Shown one piece after another: positions 19,002 to 27,459 of a DNA stretch of 64,000 bases. The DNA is from Anaerovorax odorimutans (GTDB lineage: Bacteria > Bacillota > Clostridia > Peptostreptococcales > JAAYPU01). The stretch spans positions 124,001 to 188,000 of the forward strand of contig JAENZQ010000002.1 of the NCBI GenBank assembly GCA_016841185.1, in the 5' to 3' direction. A program made the translations under genes and the position numbers. The notes under the pieces are model-generated. The model did not search any database and was not told the origin of the DNA. It saw only the letters and a program-made list of their open reading frames with translations. The number at the start of each line of letters is the position of its first letter. Positions within the stretch are counted from its first letter, which is position 1.

Positions 19002-19031
19002 ATTATAATTTGTAAAGGTATTTTTTATCAA
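19002..19031 (-). promoter_or_regulatory. Promoter of the peptide transporter operon
   Basis: Minus-strand TTGATA (19026-19031) and TATAAT (19002-19007) are 18 bases apart. They lie just upstream of the GGAGG ribosome site of the binding-protein gene. Confidence 0.65.
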
Positions 19032-19072
19032 CAAATAAGCTGCTACGCATACACCTTACATTGAATAAGATT

Positions 19073-20026
19073 TCACAGAACTGTTGCCGTTTCTGTGATA
19101 TAGAGTTTACCTTCTGATGCATTAAGATAAGCTTCAGCCCCTACGGGAAGTGTCGCCATGTCTTTTGTATGCCCGATAGGCAATCCCTGTATTGCCGGAA
19201 TTTTCAATGGTTTTAGGTATTCTGCCATAACATCTTCTTCACTGATATCCACGTGAAATCCCGGGTCCATTATCTTCGGTCTGCAGGCATTAAATTCTCC
19301 AATCACGATACCGGCTGCCTTTTCCAGTTTTCCTGCATTCCTCAAATGGCTGAACATATGATCCAGTATCCATGGTTCCGTATCGGTTTCTTCAATAAAA
19401 AGGATTTTACCTTCTGTGTCAATTTCATAAGGGGTCCCCAATGTTGCACATATTAAAGTCAGATTCCCCCCTATCAATTGTCCTTGAGTCTCACCTTTGT
19501 TTATAATATTTATCCATTTTTTTTCATCTGCTTTTTTTATTTCTCCCACAGGCGCAGCATCTGCAACTGCTTTAAAGAAATAATCCTCTGTATACTCGGT
19601 CAATTCTTCCGGGTTGAATCGGCAGAGCCCAGGACCGTGAAAAGTCATGATGCCCGACTTTTTATTCAGTGCCAGATGTAATGATGTAATATCACTAAAA
19701 CCGATAAATATTTTTGAGTTATGTCCGATCATGTTGTAATCCAGGTGCCTCAATATTCGAGCTGATCCATACCCCCCCTGAGTAATAAAAACTGCATCAA
19801 TATCTTTCCTTCTGAACATTTCATTCATATCATCCGCGCGTTCAAGGTCTGTTCCGGAACAAAAGCCGGTTTTTTTTGAAAGATTCTCTGATAAGACAAC
19901 CTTATATCCTCTTTTTTCAAAATAATCCGCCCCACGAATGATATCGCTTTTATTATACGAAGGACTGGCAGGTGAAATAACACCAATAGTATCTCCTCTT
20001 TGCAGTGTTTTCGGTTTTTTTAGCAT
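19073..20026 (-). CDS. S66 peptidase, LD-carboxypeptidase / MccF-like
   Basis: The 317-aa product belongs to family S66. Features are the N-terminal IGVISPASPSYN, the nucleophile serine in TQGGYGSARIL (about 90), IGFSDITSLH and FHGP, a catalytic Glu in LFIEETDTEPW and a His in IGHTKDMATLPVG. Family members either trim LD-linked murein tetrapeptides in recycling or cleave acyl-sulfamoyl peptide antibiotics (MccF). The absence of a signal peptide agrees with a cytoplasmic enzyme. Its position upstream of a peptide transporter favours murein-peptide or general peptide recycling. An AAAGGAGATG site precedes the ATG. Confidence 0.87.
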   Translation of the reverse strand: MLKKPKTLQRGDTIGVISPASPSYNKSDIIRGADYFEKRGYKVVLSENLSKKTGFCSGTDLERADDMNEMFRRKDIDAVFITQGGYGSARILRHLDYNMIGHNSKIFIGFSDITSLHLALNKKSGIMTFHGPGLCRFNPEELTEYTEDYFFKAVADAAPVGEIKKADEKKWINIINKGETQGQLIGGNLTLICATLGTPYEIDTEGKILFIEETDTEPWILDHMFSHLRNAGKLEKAAGIVIGEFNACRPKIMDPGFHVDISEEDVMAEYLKPLKIPAIQGLPIGHTKDMATLPVGAEAYLNASEGKLYITETATVL

Positions 20027-20239
20027 CCCTCATCTCCTTTCAATTAAAAATTTATTTAGAATTTTTAACAATCTCATATTAGCAGTTTTTGTAAATATAT
20101 TCAATATTCTTTCATTTATTGAAATTTATTCTCCTGAGATTTATCTTTATAATTTATCTTCTTTTTATATATTAAATTCACTTTACACCAATGAGCATTG
20201 TGACTATATTTATATTAGATGGAAAATGGAGGAAATTAA

Positions 20240-21967
20240 ATGAATAAAATTTTTAATGATGAAAGCTTGCCGGGAAAAATAACTGTATGGGCAGATTTAG
20301 TACTTATCAATGGCACATTTTATACGGCAGACAGCAGCCATACCTTTGCAGAGGCCGTTGCTGTAAAAAACCAGAGGATCATTCATGTCGGTAGCAATGA
20401 AGATATAGCTTCCTATATCGGCCCGCCTACAAAAACGATGGATTTAAACGGAAAAATGGTCTTGCCCGGGTTTATCGAAACCCATCTGCATACACCCGGC
20501 AAGGTACTGGCAGAATTGTTTAAAATCAATTTGTATGAAACAAAATCGGTGAAAGATATACTTTCAGCTATCCGAATATATATTAAGAACCATCCGAACG
20601 AAGCTGTATATTATGGAGAAGGCTACCACGGAGAAGTCTTTGAAAGTAATGAATTATTGAAAGGCCCCAGAAAGGAAAGACTGGATGAAATATGCCCCCA
20701 TATCCCTGTCGTCATCGAAACATATGATGGCCACACACTATGGCTGAACAGCAAGGCTTTTGAATATTTTGGCATAACGGAAAATACGGAGATCAAGAGT
20801 GGTATAATTGAAAAAGATGAAGTCGGCAGGTTATGGGGGACACTAAAAGAAGCCGCAGCAGAATTGGTTCCAAAACCATCCTATACGGAAGAACAAATAA
20901 TGATATCCATAAAAAAGTTCCAGCATTTCCTTCATAGTCTTGGGTATACCGGTATCCTCTCCATAGCTGATTCGGAAAACCCGCCTTATTCGGCTTTTAA
21001 ACGCTTGGATGAGCAAGGATTACTGAAAATGCATGTAAACGCTTCTATGGTGATGCTGCCCCATGAAGACTTGACTGTTCAATTGAAGAAAGCAAAAAGA
21101 CTGCGACATACTTATAGCTCAGAAAATTTAAAAATTAAAACGGTGAAATTTTTTGCAGACGGCGTAGTAGAAGGTGTAACAGCTTTTTTGCTTATGCCAT
21201 ACTCTGAGAAGGCACAAAAAGGAGATCATTTTTTCGGTACTTTTTTCTGGGATATAGACAAGTTAAAAGAGGCTTTTATGGCAGTCAACCGGGAAGGCTT
21301 TCAAATCCATGTGCATGCCATTGGAGACGGCGCTACAAGAAATGTACTGGATGCTCTTGAATATTCTGCAGAGAATCTCCCTAAAGAAAATCATCGAAAT
21401 ACCATTACCCATTTGCAAATCGTGGACAAAGAAGATATTAAAAGATTTGCCGAATTGAAGGTCATTGCAAACATTCAGCCTTACTGGCATTTTATAGAGC
21501 CTGAAAAGTGGGAAGCCATTGATTATGCACTTTTAGGGGAACGGGCCTGTTTTGAGTATCCCGTACATTCTTTTATTAAACATGGTGTCGTCATCACCTC
21601 ATCTTCCGACCATCCTGTTACACAATACCCAAACCCGTTTTTAGCCATTCAAATGGGCATAACGAGAAACCTTAGCCATTCAGATGCAAAAACGTATAAA
21701 GTGCATCCCATTGCTGATAAAGATGATCCCAGATGGCTATTGAATAAAGAGGAACGGGCCTCTCTGAAAGATATGCTTCGAAGTTTTACCGCCAACAGCG
21801 CCTACGCGCTATTTCTGGAAACAGAAACAGGAAGCATCGAAGCAGGTAAATTTGCGGACATGATTGTTATCGACAAGAATATTTTTGAAATCCCTGTTAT
21901 GGAACTGGAAAATACAAGAGTCTTTATGACTATTTTCAAAGGAGAAGTGGTTTACCAACGCCCGTAA
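20240..21967 (+). CDS. YtcJ-like amidohydrolase, second copy
   Basis: The 575-aa product is a second YtcJ-like metal-dependent hydrolase and one of the few plus-strand genes. It has ITVWADLVLINGTFYTAD at the N-terminus and HxH in FIETHLHTPGK (about 85). Further on are VKFFADGVVEG, HVHAIGDGATRN, a SSSDHPV active-site Asp and the closing GSIEAGKFADMIVIDKNIFE. It is related to the product at 9994-11589 in architecture and C-terminal wording but clearly divergent. A strong ATGGAGGAAAT site precedes the ATG. The substrate is not predictable. It is divergent from the S66 gene, with a 213-bp shared upstream region. Confidence 0.85.
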   Translation: MNKIFNDESLPGKITVWADLVLINGTFYTADSSHTFAEAVAVKNQRIIHVGSNEDIASYIGPPTKTMDLNGKMVLPGFIETHLHTPGKVLAELFKINLYETKSVKDILSAIRIYIKNHPNEAVYYGEGYHGEVFESNELLKGPRKERLDEICPHIPVVIETYDGHTLWLNSKAFEYFGITENTEIKSGIIEKDEVGRLWGTLKEAAAELVPKPSYTEEQIMISIKKFQHFLHSLGYTGILSIADSENPPYSAFKRLDEQGLLKMHVNASMVMLPHEDLTVQLKKAKRLRHTYSSENLKIKTVKFFADGVVEGVTAFLLMPYSEKAQKGDHFFGTFFWDIDKLKEAFMAVNREGFQIHVHAIGDGATRNVLDALEYSAENLPKENHRNTITHLQIVDKEDIKRFAELKVIANIQPYWHFIEPEKWEAIDYALLGERACFEYPVHSFIKHGVVITSSSDHPVTQYPNPFLAIQMGITRNLSHSDAKTYKVHPIADKDDPRWLLNKEERASLKDMLRSFTANSAYALFLETETGSIEAGKFADMIVIDKNIFEIPVMELENTRVFMTIFKGEVVYQRP

Positions 21968-22319
21968 GAGGCGTGTGGTTCATAGTCGATGAAAGCTTTA
22001 TTATAACTCTTACTTTCAATCATAAATACTAAATCTTAAATCCTAAACCCTTTTGTGGCTTCCGCACACTTTTTTTAAAAATGCGTATTATGGATAAAAA
22101 CAATAGGGGGCTTCTTAAATTGAAAAAAGTTGTTTTTCCTTCCCAAATCATACAATTTTGCCTTCTAATTCTGACGGATTTGCAGGCAGAGTATCCGGAG
22201 TTTTTTGAATGTTTCCTTGCCTTATTTCATATGTCGGAGTATTTTTATAAAGGAATAGAATTTTGCAAATTATCGGAATTCTGGTACATCTACTTAGATT
22301 ATTTTTTTAGAGGATAAAA

Positions 22320-22400
22320 GGATGGAGTATAGAATACAGAGTATGGAGTATATATAGGTAGAAATTCTTACCGAAGCAAGAATTTCTACCTTCATTATTC
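22320..22400. repeat. Hairpin related to the V-ATPase repeats
   Basis: A perfect 13-bp stem GGTAGAAATTCTT / AAGAATTTCTACC (22357-22369 and 22378-22390) follows GAGTATAGAATACAGAGTATGG. The same GAGTATGG-type leader and a GGTnAGAAA...TTTCTACC core occur in the V-ATPase elements, so this looks like a shorter relative. It ends the 442-bp gap after the amidohydrolase. The remainder of the gap (21968-22320) holds an open frame without a ribosome site that I do not accept as a gene. The hairpin may also terminate the M20 gene. Confidence 0.55.
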
Positions 22401-22409
22401 ATTATACTC

Positions 22410-23579
22410 TTATATCTTATTTTGTTGTTCTTTAAATTCTTTTAGGATTTCTTGCTGGAGTTCTTCTGAAGTGATAACATCATAGGCAGTCATAGCCAGT
22501 GAACAAGCCCCTTTTAACATAGCTTCCGTTCCTCTTTCTGTAAGAGTATGCTCTGCAAACTGTCTTGTATGAGGTACTATATTTTCATCTCCCATTCCTA
22601 TCCACGGATGAATGGTAGGCACTACCTGGCTGACATTTCCGATATCCAGAGAGCCCCTTAAAGAAGCATTCTGATATATTTGCTTTTCTCCTAACTGAAG
22701 CAGGTTACGATTAAAGGCTTTTGAAAGTGTTTTATTGGTCCTTAGGTCATCATAAGATTCTTCATAATGCCTCCATGTCATTTTTGCCCCTGTCATGGAA
22801 GCCGCTCCTTCTGCTATGGCAATTACTTTTTCTGTTACTTCATCACGTAGTTCTTTTTTGGGTGCACGTACATAAAAACGGGCTACGGCATGCTCCGGAA
22901 CAATATTGGCTGCCACGCCACCCTCGGAAATAATTCCATGCATCCTGACAGTACTTGATACATGCTGCCTTAAAGCATTAATACCATTAAAGAGAAGTAT
23001 CACACTATCCAAGGCATTAATTCCTTTGTGGGGACTATGCGCAGCATGAGCCGGTTTGCCGCGATAATCAAACTCCAGTGCATTCAATGCTAATGATGTC
23101 CCGCTTTCTTCTGAAAGAGGGCTGGGATGTGCCATCATTACAACAGATACATCATCAAAAGCACCACGCCTTACCATTTCTACTTTTGCACCGCTTGTTT
23201 CTTCCGCAGGTGTTCCCAAAACTATAATATCCCCACCTATATCCTCTATAACTGATTTTAAACCAATGGCCGCACCTAATCCCATACAAGCTATCAGATT
23301 GTGCCCGCAACCATGACCGATGTCTGGCAAAGCATCATATTCACATAGAAAAGCTATGGTCGGCCCGCTTTTACCGCTTTTGTACAAACTTTTAAAAGCT
23401 GTTTCAATTCCATAAACGCCTTTTTCCACTTGAAAACCATGTTCCTCTAAAGCTTCACATAATATTTTTGAGGCCTTGTACTCCTGATACCCTTCTTCCG
23501 GAAAATCAAATAAATATTTACTGATTCTCTTTAATTCCGTTAAATAATCTGTTATTACTGTTTTAATCGTTTCCTTCAT
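22410..23579 (-). CDS. M20 amidohydrolase (AbgB/HipO-like)
   Basis: The 389-aa product is an M20D-type amidohydrolase resembling p-aminobenzoyl-glutamate or N-acyl amino acid hydrolases. Visible are DFPEEGYQEYKASKIL near the N-terminus, the metal site CGHNLIACMGLGAA, ILGTPAEETSGAK, HSPHKGINALDSVI for dimerisation and the late GSLDIGNVSQVVPTIHPW. No signal peptide. A GGAGGAG site precedes the ATG. It lies downstream of the TetR gene on the same strand with a 250-bp gap in which I see no further gene. It fits the amide/peptide theme of this region. Confidence 0.87.
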   Translation of the reverse strand: MKETIKTVITDYLTELKRISKYLFDFPEEGYQEYKASKILCEALEEHGFQVEKGVYGIETAFKSLYKSGKSGPTIAFLCEYDALPDIGHGCGHNLIACMGLGAAIGLKSVIEDIGGDIIVLGTPAEETSGAKVEMVRRGAFDDVSVVMMAHPSPLSEESGTSLALNALEFDYRGKPAHAAHSPHKGINALDSVILLFNGINALRQHVSSTVRMHGIISEGGVAANIVPEHAVARFYVRAPKKELRDEVTEKVIAIAEGAASMTGAKMTWRHYEESYDDLRTNKTLSKAFNRNLLQLGEKQIYQNASLRGSLDIGNVSQVVPTIHPWIGMGDENIVPHTRQFAEHTLTERGTEAMLKGACSLAMTAYDVITSEELQQEILKEFKEQQNKI

Positions 23580-23829
23580 AACTGTTTCTCCTCCGCACCA
23601 TCCGCTTCTCTAAACCTTGGACAGTATTTTTTATCTAAAAAACATGCAATCCATATGCCAAGACTAATCATCTAAAAGCTTTCCCAAACATTGATAATCT
23701 CTTAATTTTATTTTTATTAACTTTCCATTCGAACCATTATAAAAGAAATGTCAAGAAAGATCCGAACCATTTTTGCATCCTTCAGAAAAAACTCTACTCC
23801 TATCATGAATTAAAATTTATTGAATTATT

Positions 23830-24420
23830 TTAACTTGCATATTTTACATTGTTATATATCTTGTTAAATACATGAAACACCTCGTCTTTACCAATATTTT
23901 CACTTACAAGATGACTCATCAGAAAAAGTCCCTCAACCTGGGTAATAATTTGGATGGACAACATAGAAGGCTCAATATCGCTTCTAATCTCACCTGACTC
24001 AACGCACTTTTCAATAAAAGAGTTCAGTTTTTTTACAGATTCTACGTACCATCTGGAAACAAATTCTTTCATCTCAGGAAATAGTTTCATAGCTTCAAAC
24101 ATCAGATAATAGTGATTGGGCCTCTCTTCCTGAATATTAATAAATACATCCATTTGATTAACTGCCAGTTTTTCTATTCCCTTAATGATATCCTGAAAAT
24201 TCCGGGCGGATTCCACAATCTCTGTTAAATAATTTAACTGGTCAATGTAATACTTTTCCATTACTTCTTTTAGAACTTCTTCTTTGTTTTTAAAATGATG
24301 ATAAAATCCGCCTCTTGATATATTTAGGTCTTTCAAAATATGGCTGATATTTACGGAAGTGTATCCTCTTTTCATAAAAAGATTAAAAGAATGTGAAAGT
24401 ATTCTCTCTCGGGTATTCAT
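23830..24420 (-). CDS. TetR-family repressor
   Basis: The 196-aa product has the TetR N-terminal helix-turn-helix (residues about 3-50: RERILSHSFNLFMKRGYTSV then ISRGGFYHHFKNKEEVL) and a divergent helical ligand-binding domain, as in AcrR/QacR-like regulators. Its own promoter carries a 26-bp perfect palindrome directly at the expected transcription start, so autorepression is very likely. Other targets are unknown; the M20 gene immediately downstream is the nearest candidate. An AAAGGAATC site precedes the ATG. Confidence 0.9.
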   Translation of the reverse strand: MNTRERILSHSFNLFMKRGYTSVNISHILKDLNISRGGFYHHFKNKEEVLKEVMEKYYIDQLNYLTEIVESARNFQDIIKGIEKLAVNQMDVFINIQEERPNHYYLMFEAMKLFPEMKEFVSRWYVESVKKLNSFIEKCVESGEIRSDIEPSMLSIQIITQVEGLFLMSHLVSENIGKDEVFHVFNKIYNNVKYAS

Positions 24421-24451
24421 TTAAAAGATTCCTTTCTTAACTATTTTATGT

Positions 24452-24477
24452 TAACAGACCGACGCGTCGGTCTGTTA
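24452..24477. promoter_or_regulatory. TetR-type operator palindrome
   Basis: A perfect 26-bp palindrome with half-site TAACAGACCGACG. It is GC-rich in an AT-rich leader and starts two bases downstream of the -10 box, so bound repressor would block initiation. GACCGAC-type half-sites are typical of TetR-family operators. Confidence 0.85.
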
Positions 24478-24479
24478 TA

Positions 24480-24508
24480 AGTATACATTTTTTGCCATAA
24501 AGTGTCAA
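24480..24508 (-). promoter_or_regulatory. Promoter of the TetR gene
   Basis: Minus-strand TTGACA (24503-24508) and TATACT (24480-24485) are separated by exactly 17 bases, a near-consensus sigma-A promoter. The operator overlaps its start site. Confidence 0.85.
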
Positions 24509-24582
24509 CTTTTTTGAACTGAAAAGTACGATTTTATGTCCAAACTGCACATTATTGAGGCTAAAACACGGAACAGAAGGGA

Positions 24583-24653
24583 AAACAGAAGGGACGGTTC
24601 TTTTTGTTTACCTTAAGCAATTGAGTAAACAAAAAGAACCGTCCCTTCTGTTT
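24583..24653. repeat. GGGACGGTT inverted repeat, copy A (29-bp perfect stem)
   Basis: The arms 24583-24611 and 24625-24653 are perfect complements (29 bp) around a 13-base loop. Copy A has AGGGACGGTTCTTTTTGTTTAC, a variant of the GGGGACGGTTCTTTTTGACA core of the five copies in the hydroxylase cluster. It lies just past the end of the histidine phosphatase gene and could serve as a transcription stop for the cluster. Confidence 0.85.
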
Positions 24654-24664
24654 CTGTGAATGTT

Positions 24665-25273
24665 TTATAAGTTAGGAAAATGCCTGTTGATATATTTTAT
24701 CTTGAGCTGCATGCCCTGTTGTTCGATTCGATTACAACAGCCATGATCTTGTGGTATGGTCATAATATCTTTCAGGGAAACCCCTATCATATCAGACAAA
24801 ATAATTCTGTTAACAGACTTATGACCTACAATGATCATATTCTGATGACTCTGAATCAGGTCGTTAAAAACTTTTTTAACCCTGATGTATAAGTCAACAA
24901 AATTTTCTCCGCCGGGAACCCTATAATTTATAATGTCTTTTCCGCGGTCATCATAACCCTTCGGATCTTCTTTTTTGATCTCTTCAATATATCTTCCGTC
25001 CCATATGCCGAGATTGATTTCATTAAGATCGTCAAGGGACTCAACCCGAATATTTAGAAAAGATGATATGATTTCCGCTGTTTCTTTTGATCTCTTTAAA
25101 GAACTGCAAAAAATATGATGGAATGATTCATATTCCAAAAGTCTCTTACCTATTTCCTCGGCATATGCAATCCCTTCCGGACTAAGTCTGACATCGGACT
25201 GACCAATTAATCTCTTGCCTCTTGAAAGTTCCGTTTGACAGTGCCTGAATAATAAAATAGTCCTTGGCATCAT
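24665..25273 (-). CDS. Histidine phosphatase (PGAM/CobC-like)
   Basis: The 202-aa product is a branch-1 histidine phosphatase. It has the phospho-accepting histidine in LFRHCQTELSRG (His at about 11, with Cys replacing the usual Gly of RHGxT), RSKETAEIIS, the acid residue in NEINLGIWDGR and the second histidine in IIVGHKSVNR. CobC-like members remove phosphate from cobalamin precursors or other small molecules. Here it is the last gene of the molybdenum-hydroxylase cluster, one base from the MocA-HD gene, so a role in handling a phosphorylated cofactor intermediate is possible but unproven. The start may be either of two adjacent ATG codons. Confidence 0.85.
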   Translation of the reverse strand: MMPRTILLFRHCQTELSRGKRLIGQSDVRLSPEGIAYAEEIGKRLLEYESFHHIFCSSLKRSKETAEIISSFLNIRVESLDDLNEINLGIWDGRYIEEIKKEDPKGYDDRGKDIINYRVPGGENFVDLYIRVKKVFNDLIQSHQNMIIVGHKSVNRIILSDMIGVSLKDIMTIPQDHGCCNRIEQQGMQLKIKYINRHFPNL

Positions 25274-26386
25274 TTATAACTCACCTGTTACTTTCTCTTT
25301 TATCAAATCCTTTACCGGTTTTTGGAGCACTTTCTCAATATTTTTTTCAATGACTCCGGCATCGGCCATTCTCTTTGCAGCAAAAGCATTTATCTTCTTT
25401 TTTTCTCTGGTTCTATCTTCAAGGCTCACAATACAAGTCTCTTGAACAATTTTATCGGCATAATACAGTACGGAAACTTCTGACAGGCTTTCCAGATAGC
25501 TTTTCTCTATGTTCATGTGATTTCCTACAATGACAGAAAGGTCTTTAAATCCCATTTTATAAAGAATCTTAGCCCCTTCACCTGCATGATCCGCTGTTCC
25601 CTTTTTAAAATCATGCAGCAGTCCGCTGACATAGACCAGATCTGAGTTGATTTGAATATAATGTTCTTTGAGGGCATCCGAAATTACCCTGGCCACCTGT
25701 CCAACTCTTTTGCAATGCTCAATAACTCTTTGCGGTACATGATGATAGTTTATAATAAAATCGCATTCTTCAGAACTCGGTATTTTCCGGGACTCGAAAT
25801 GCTTCAGTGCATTAGTATAATCCTGCTTTGTGTCGATATCGATAAGGACGGTATTATTCCCAATTTCTACGTAAACAGCCTCTTGATCATACTGTTTCAG
25901 TATGTTTTTTAAACCGCCCTCCCCCTTATAGTGGATAATTGCATGGCAAAGGCTGCATGATATCAAAGGAGGATGGCCCTTGCGGCTTTTATGTATGGGG
26001 TATACCGTCTTAACACCGGTATGGAATTCATTGATAAGAATTTCAAGGGTATAAGGCTGAACGAGAGGATAATCCACAGGCATAAGAAAAAAAGCATCAT
26101 ATCTCTTATTACAGATGCCCTTAACCCCTGCCTGAACAGAAGAAAGCATGCCTTCTGCATAACCTTCGTTTATAATGAATTGCACAGCTTCTTCATTTTT
26201 TAGAGCAGCTTTGATTTCATCAGATCTATGGCCTAATACGACATAAACATCCGAAATTCCTGCTTCTTTGAAGCATTGAATCTGCTTTTTAATGAGTATT
26301 TGATTTTTAAAAGGCAATAATGCTTTTAGACTACCCATTCGTGATGAATATCCGGCAGCTAAAATAAGCCCTGCAATTTTATACAT
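25274..26386 (-). CDS. MocA-like nucleotidyltransferase fused to an HD domain
   Basis: The 370-aa product has two parts. Residues about 1-195 are a MobA/MocA-like nucleotidyltransferase (LILAAGYSSRMGSLKALLPF; FFLMPVDYPLVQP). MocA transfers CMP to molybdopterin, making the dinucleotide cofactor used by xanthine-dehydrogenase-family enzymes. Residues about 205-335 form an HD phosphohydrolase-like domain with HCKRVGQVARVI, GLLHDFKKG and NHMNIEK, so metal ligands are retained. From memory, this fusion is what NCBI calls the DVU_1551 family. It overlaps the xdhC stop by 8 bases. The HD activity has no known substrate. Confidence 0.88.
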   Translation of the reverse strand: MYKIAGLILAAGYSSRMGSLKALLPFKNQILIKKQIQCFKEAGISDVYVVLGHRSDEIKAALKNEEAVQFIINEGYAEGMLSSVQAGVKGICNKRYDAFFLMPVDYPLVQPYTLEILINEFHTGVKTVYPIHKSRKGHPPLISCSLCHAIIHYKGEGGLKNILKQYDQEAVYVEIGNNTVLIDIDTKQDYTNALKHFESRKIPSSEECDFIINYHHVPQRVIEHCKRVGQVARVISDALKEHYIQINSDLVYVSGLLHDFKKGTADHAGEGAKILYKMGFKDLSVIVGNHMNIEKSYLESLSEVSVLYYADKIVQETCIVSLEDRTREKKKINAFAAKRMADAGVIEKNIEKVLQKPVKDLIKEKVTGEL

Positions 26387-27407
26387 TCTTTTCAGCCCTT
26401 ACCTGGATCAATTCCGCTGCAATGCTGATAGCAATCTCTGCAGGCGTTTCCGCTTTTATTGAAATTCCTATAGGAGAATGGACTTTTTCCAATTCGAAAG
26501 AAGCATAACCTTGGGCCATAAGTCTGTTATAAATCTGATCTCTTTTTCCTCTGCTTCCAATCATACCAATATAAGCAGCATGGGTTCTCAGTGCCTTTGC
26601 CAACACTTCCCCGTCATACATATGACCTCTTGTAACGATGATGACATAACTGTTTTCATCGATATCCAATTTTTTAAACAGCGAATCTGTTGCCATATCT
26701 TCACAGATAACCGTATCTGCCATTGAGAATCTTTGCAGGTCCGCAAATTCTTTTCTGTCGTCTATGACGGTAATTTGAAATTCGAGCCTTTCCAGAGCTC
26801 GTGCAATCTCCAGGCCCACATGACCGCATCCAAATATGTATGCTTTACTGACTTTTGTCAAAGGTTCAATATAATACTGCCTGTCTTCTTTATCAAGAAA
26901 CATCCTTTGAGCAGTAAGATAACGCTTTAAGTCGATACCCAAATCAATATCAGCATTATTTATATTATCCCAAGTGCAGCAGTACTGTTGGTAAGCCTTA
27001 CCTCCTTCTTTTATAACGGTTACCAGCCAGGCTTGCTTATTGTTCTTATACGCTTCCGATATCTTTTCATAAAAGTATTCTGTTTCATTGTCCTCTTTAT
27101 GGATATATTGAAGATAAACGGTAATATTCCCTCCGCAGATCATTCCCAGCTTTGCAATATCTGCTTCTGTCAAAGTAAAATCTTTTATTACAGATTCTCC
27201 GGTTTTATAAATGTCTGCTGCCTTGTCCTGAACCTTTTTTTCCAAAACACCTCCACCTATTGTACCAATAACTTTCCCGTTTTCTCTTATGATCATTTTA
27301 GCTCCCGTTCCCCTTGGTGTTGAGCCGGATTGCCTTATTACAGAAGCAAGTACAATACTTTCGCCATTTTTTATAAAATCAAGCACAGTCCCATATAAAT
27401 TGGTCAT
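26379..27407 (-). CDS. xdhC: XdhC-family molybdenum cofactor insertion protein
   Basis: The 342-aa product has the XdhC/CoxI N-terminal domain (SVIRQSGSTPRGTGAKMII, GTIGGGVLE at about 20-60) and a C-terminal Rossmann domain (AYIFGCGHVGLEIARALERL at about 187-207, MIGSRGKRDQIYNRL). XdhC proteins bind molybdenum cofactor, have it sulfurated and hand it to the hydroxylase. The start at 27407 is chosen because AAAGGAG lies 8 bases before that ATG; a GTG three codons upstream overlaps the ribosome site. It overlaps the MocA-HD gene, consistent with joint cofactor maturation for the two Mop enzymes. Confidence 0.92.
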   Translation of the reverse strand: MTNLYGTVLDFIKNGESIVLASVIRQSGSTPRGTGAKMIIRENGKVIGTIGGGVLEKKVQDKAADIYKTGESVIKDFTLTEADIAKLGMICGGNITVYLQYIHKEDNETEYFYEKISEAYKNNKQAWLVTVIKEGGKAYQQYCCTWDNINNADIDLGIDLKRYLTAQRMFLDKEDRQYYIEPLTKVSKAYIFGCGHVGLEIARALERLEFQITVIDDRKEFADLQRFSMADTVICEDMATDSLFKKLDIDENSYVIIVTRGHMYDGEVLAKALRTHAAYIGMIGSRGKRDQIYNRLMAQGYASFELEKVHSPIGISIKAETPAEIAISIAAELIQVRAEKNV

Positions 27408-27459
27408 ACTTTTCACTCCTTTCCTCAGTGGACAGTCTTACAAGTGCAAGGTAAGGAAG

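Noticed and set aside
22081-22317. Plus-strand open frame of 78 codons (MRIMDKNNRGLLKLKK...)
   Set aside because: No ribosome site before the ATG, unusual composition with many aromatic residues, and it lies in a repeat-containing gap; no family recognised.
24583-24653. rho-independent terminator only
   Set aside because: The stem is 29 bp and its sequence recurs as a family in five other gaps, so a repeat element is the better primary description even if it also stops transcription.
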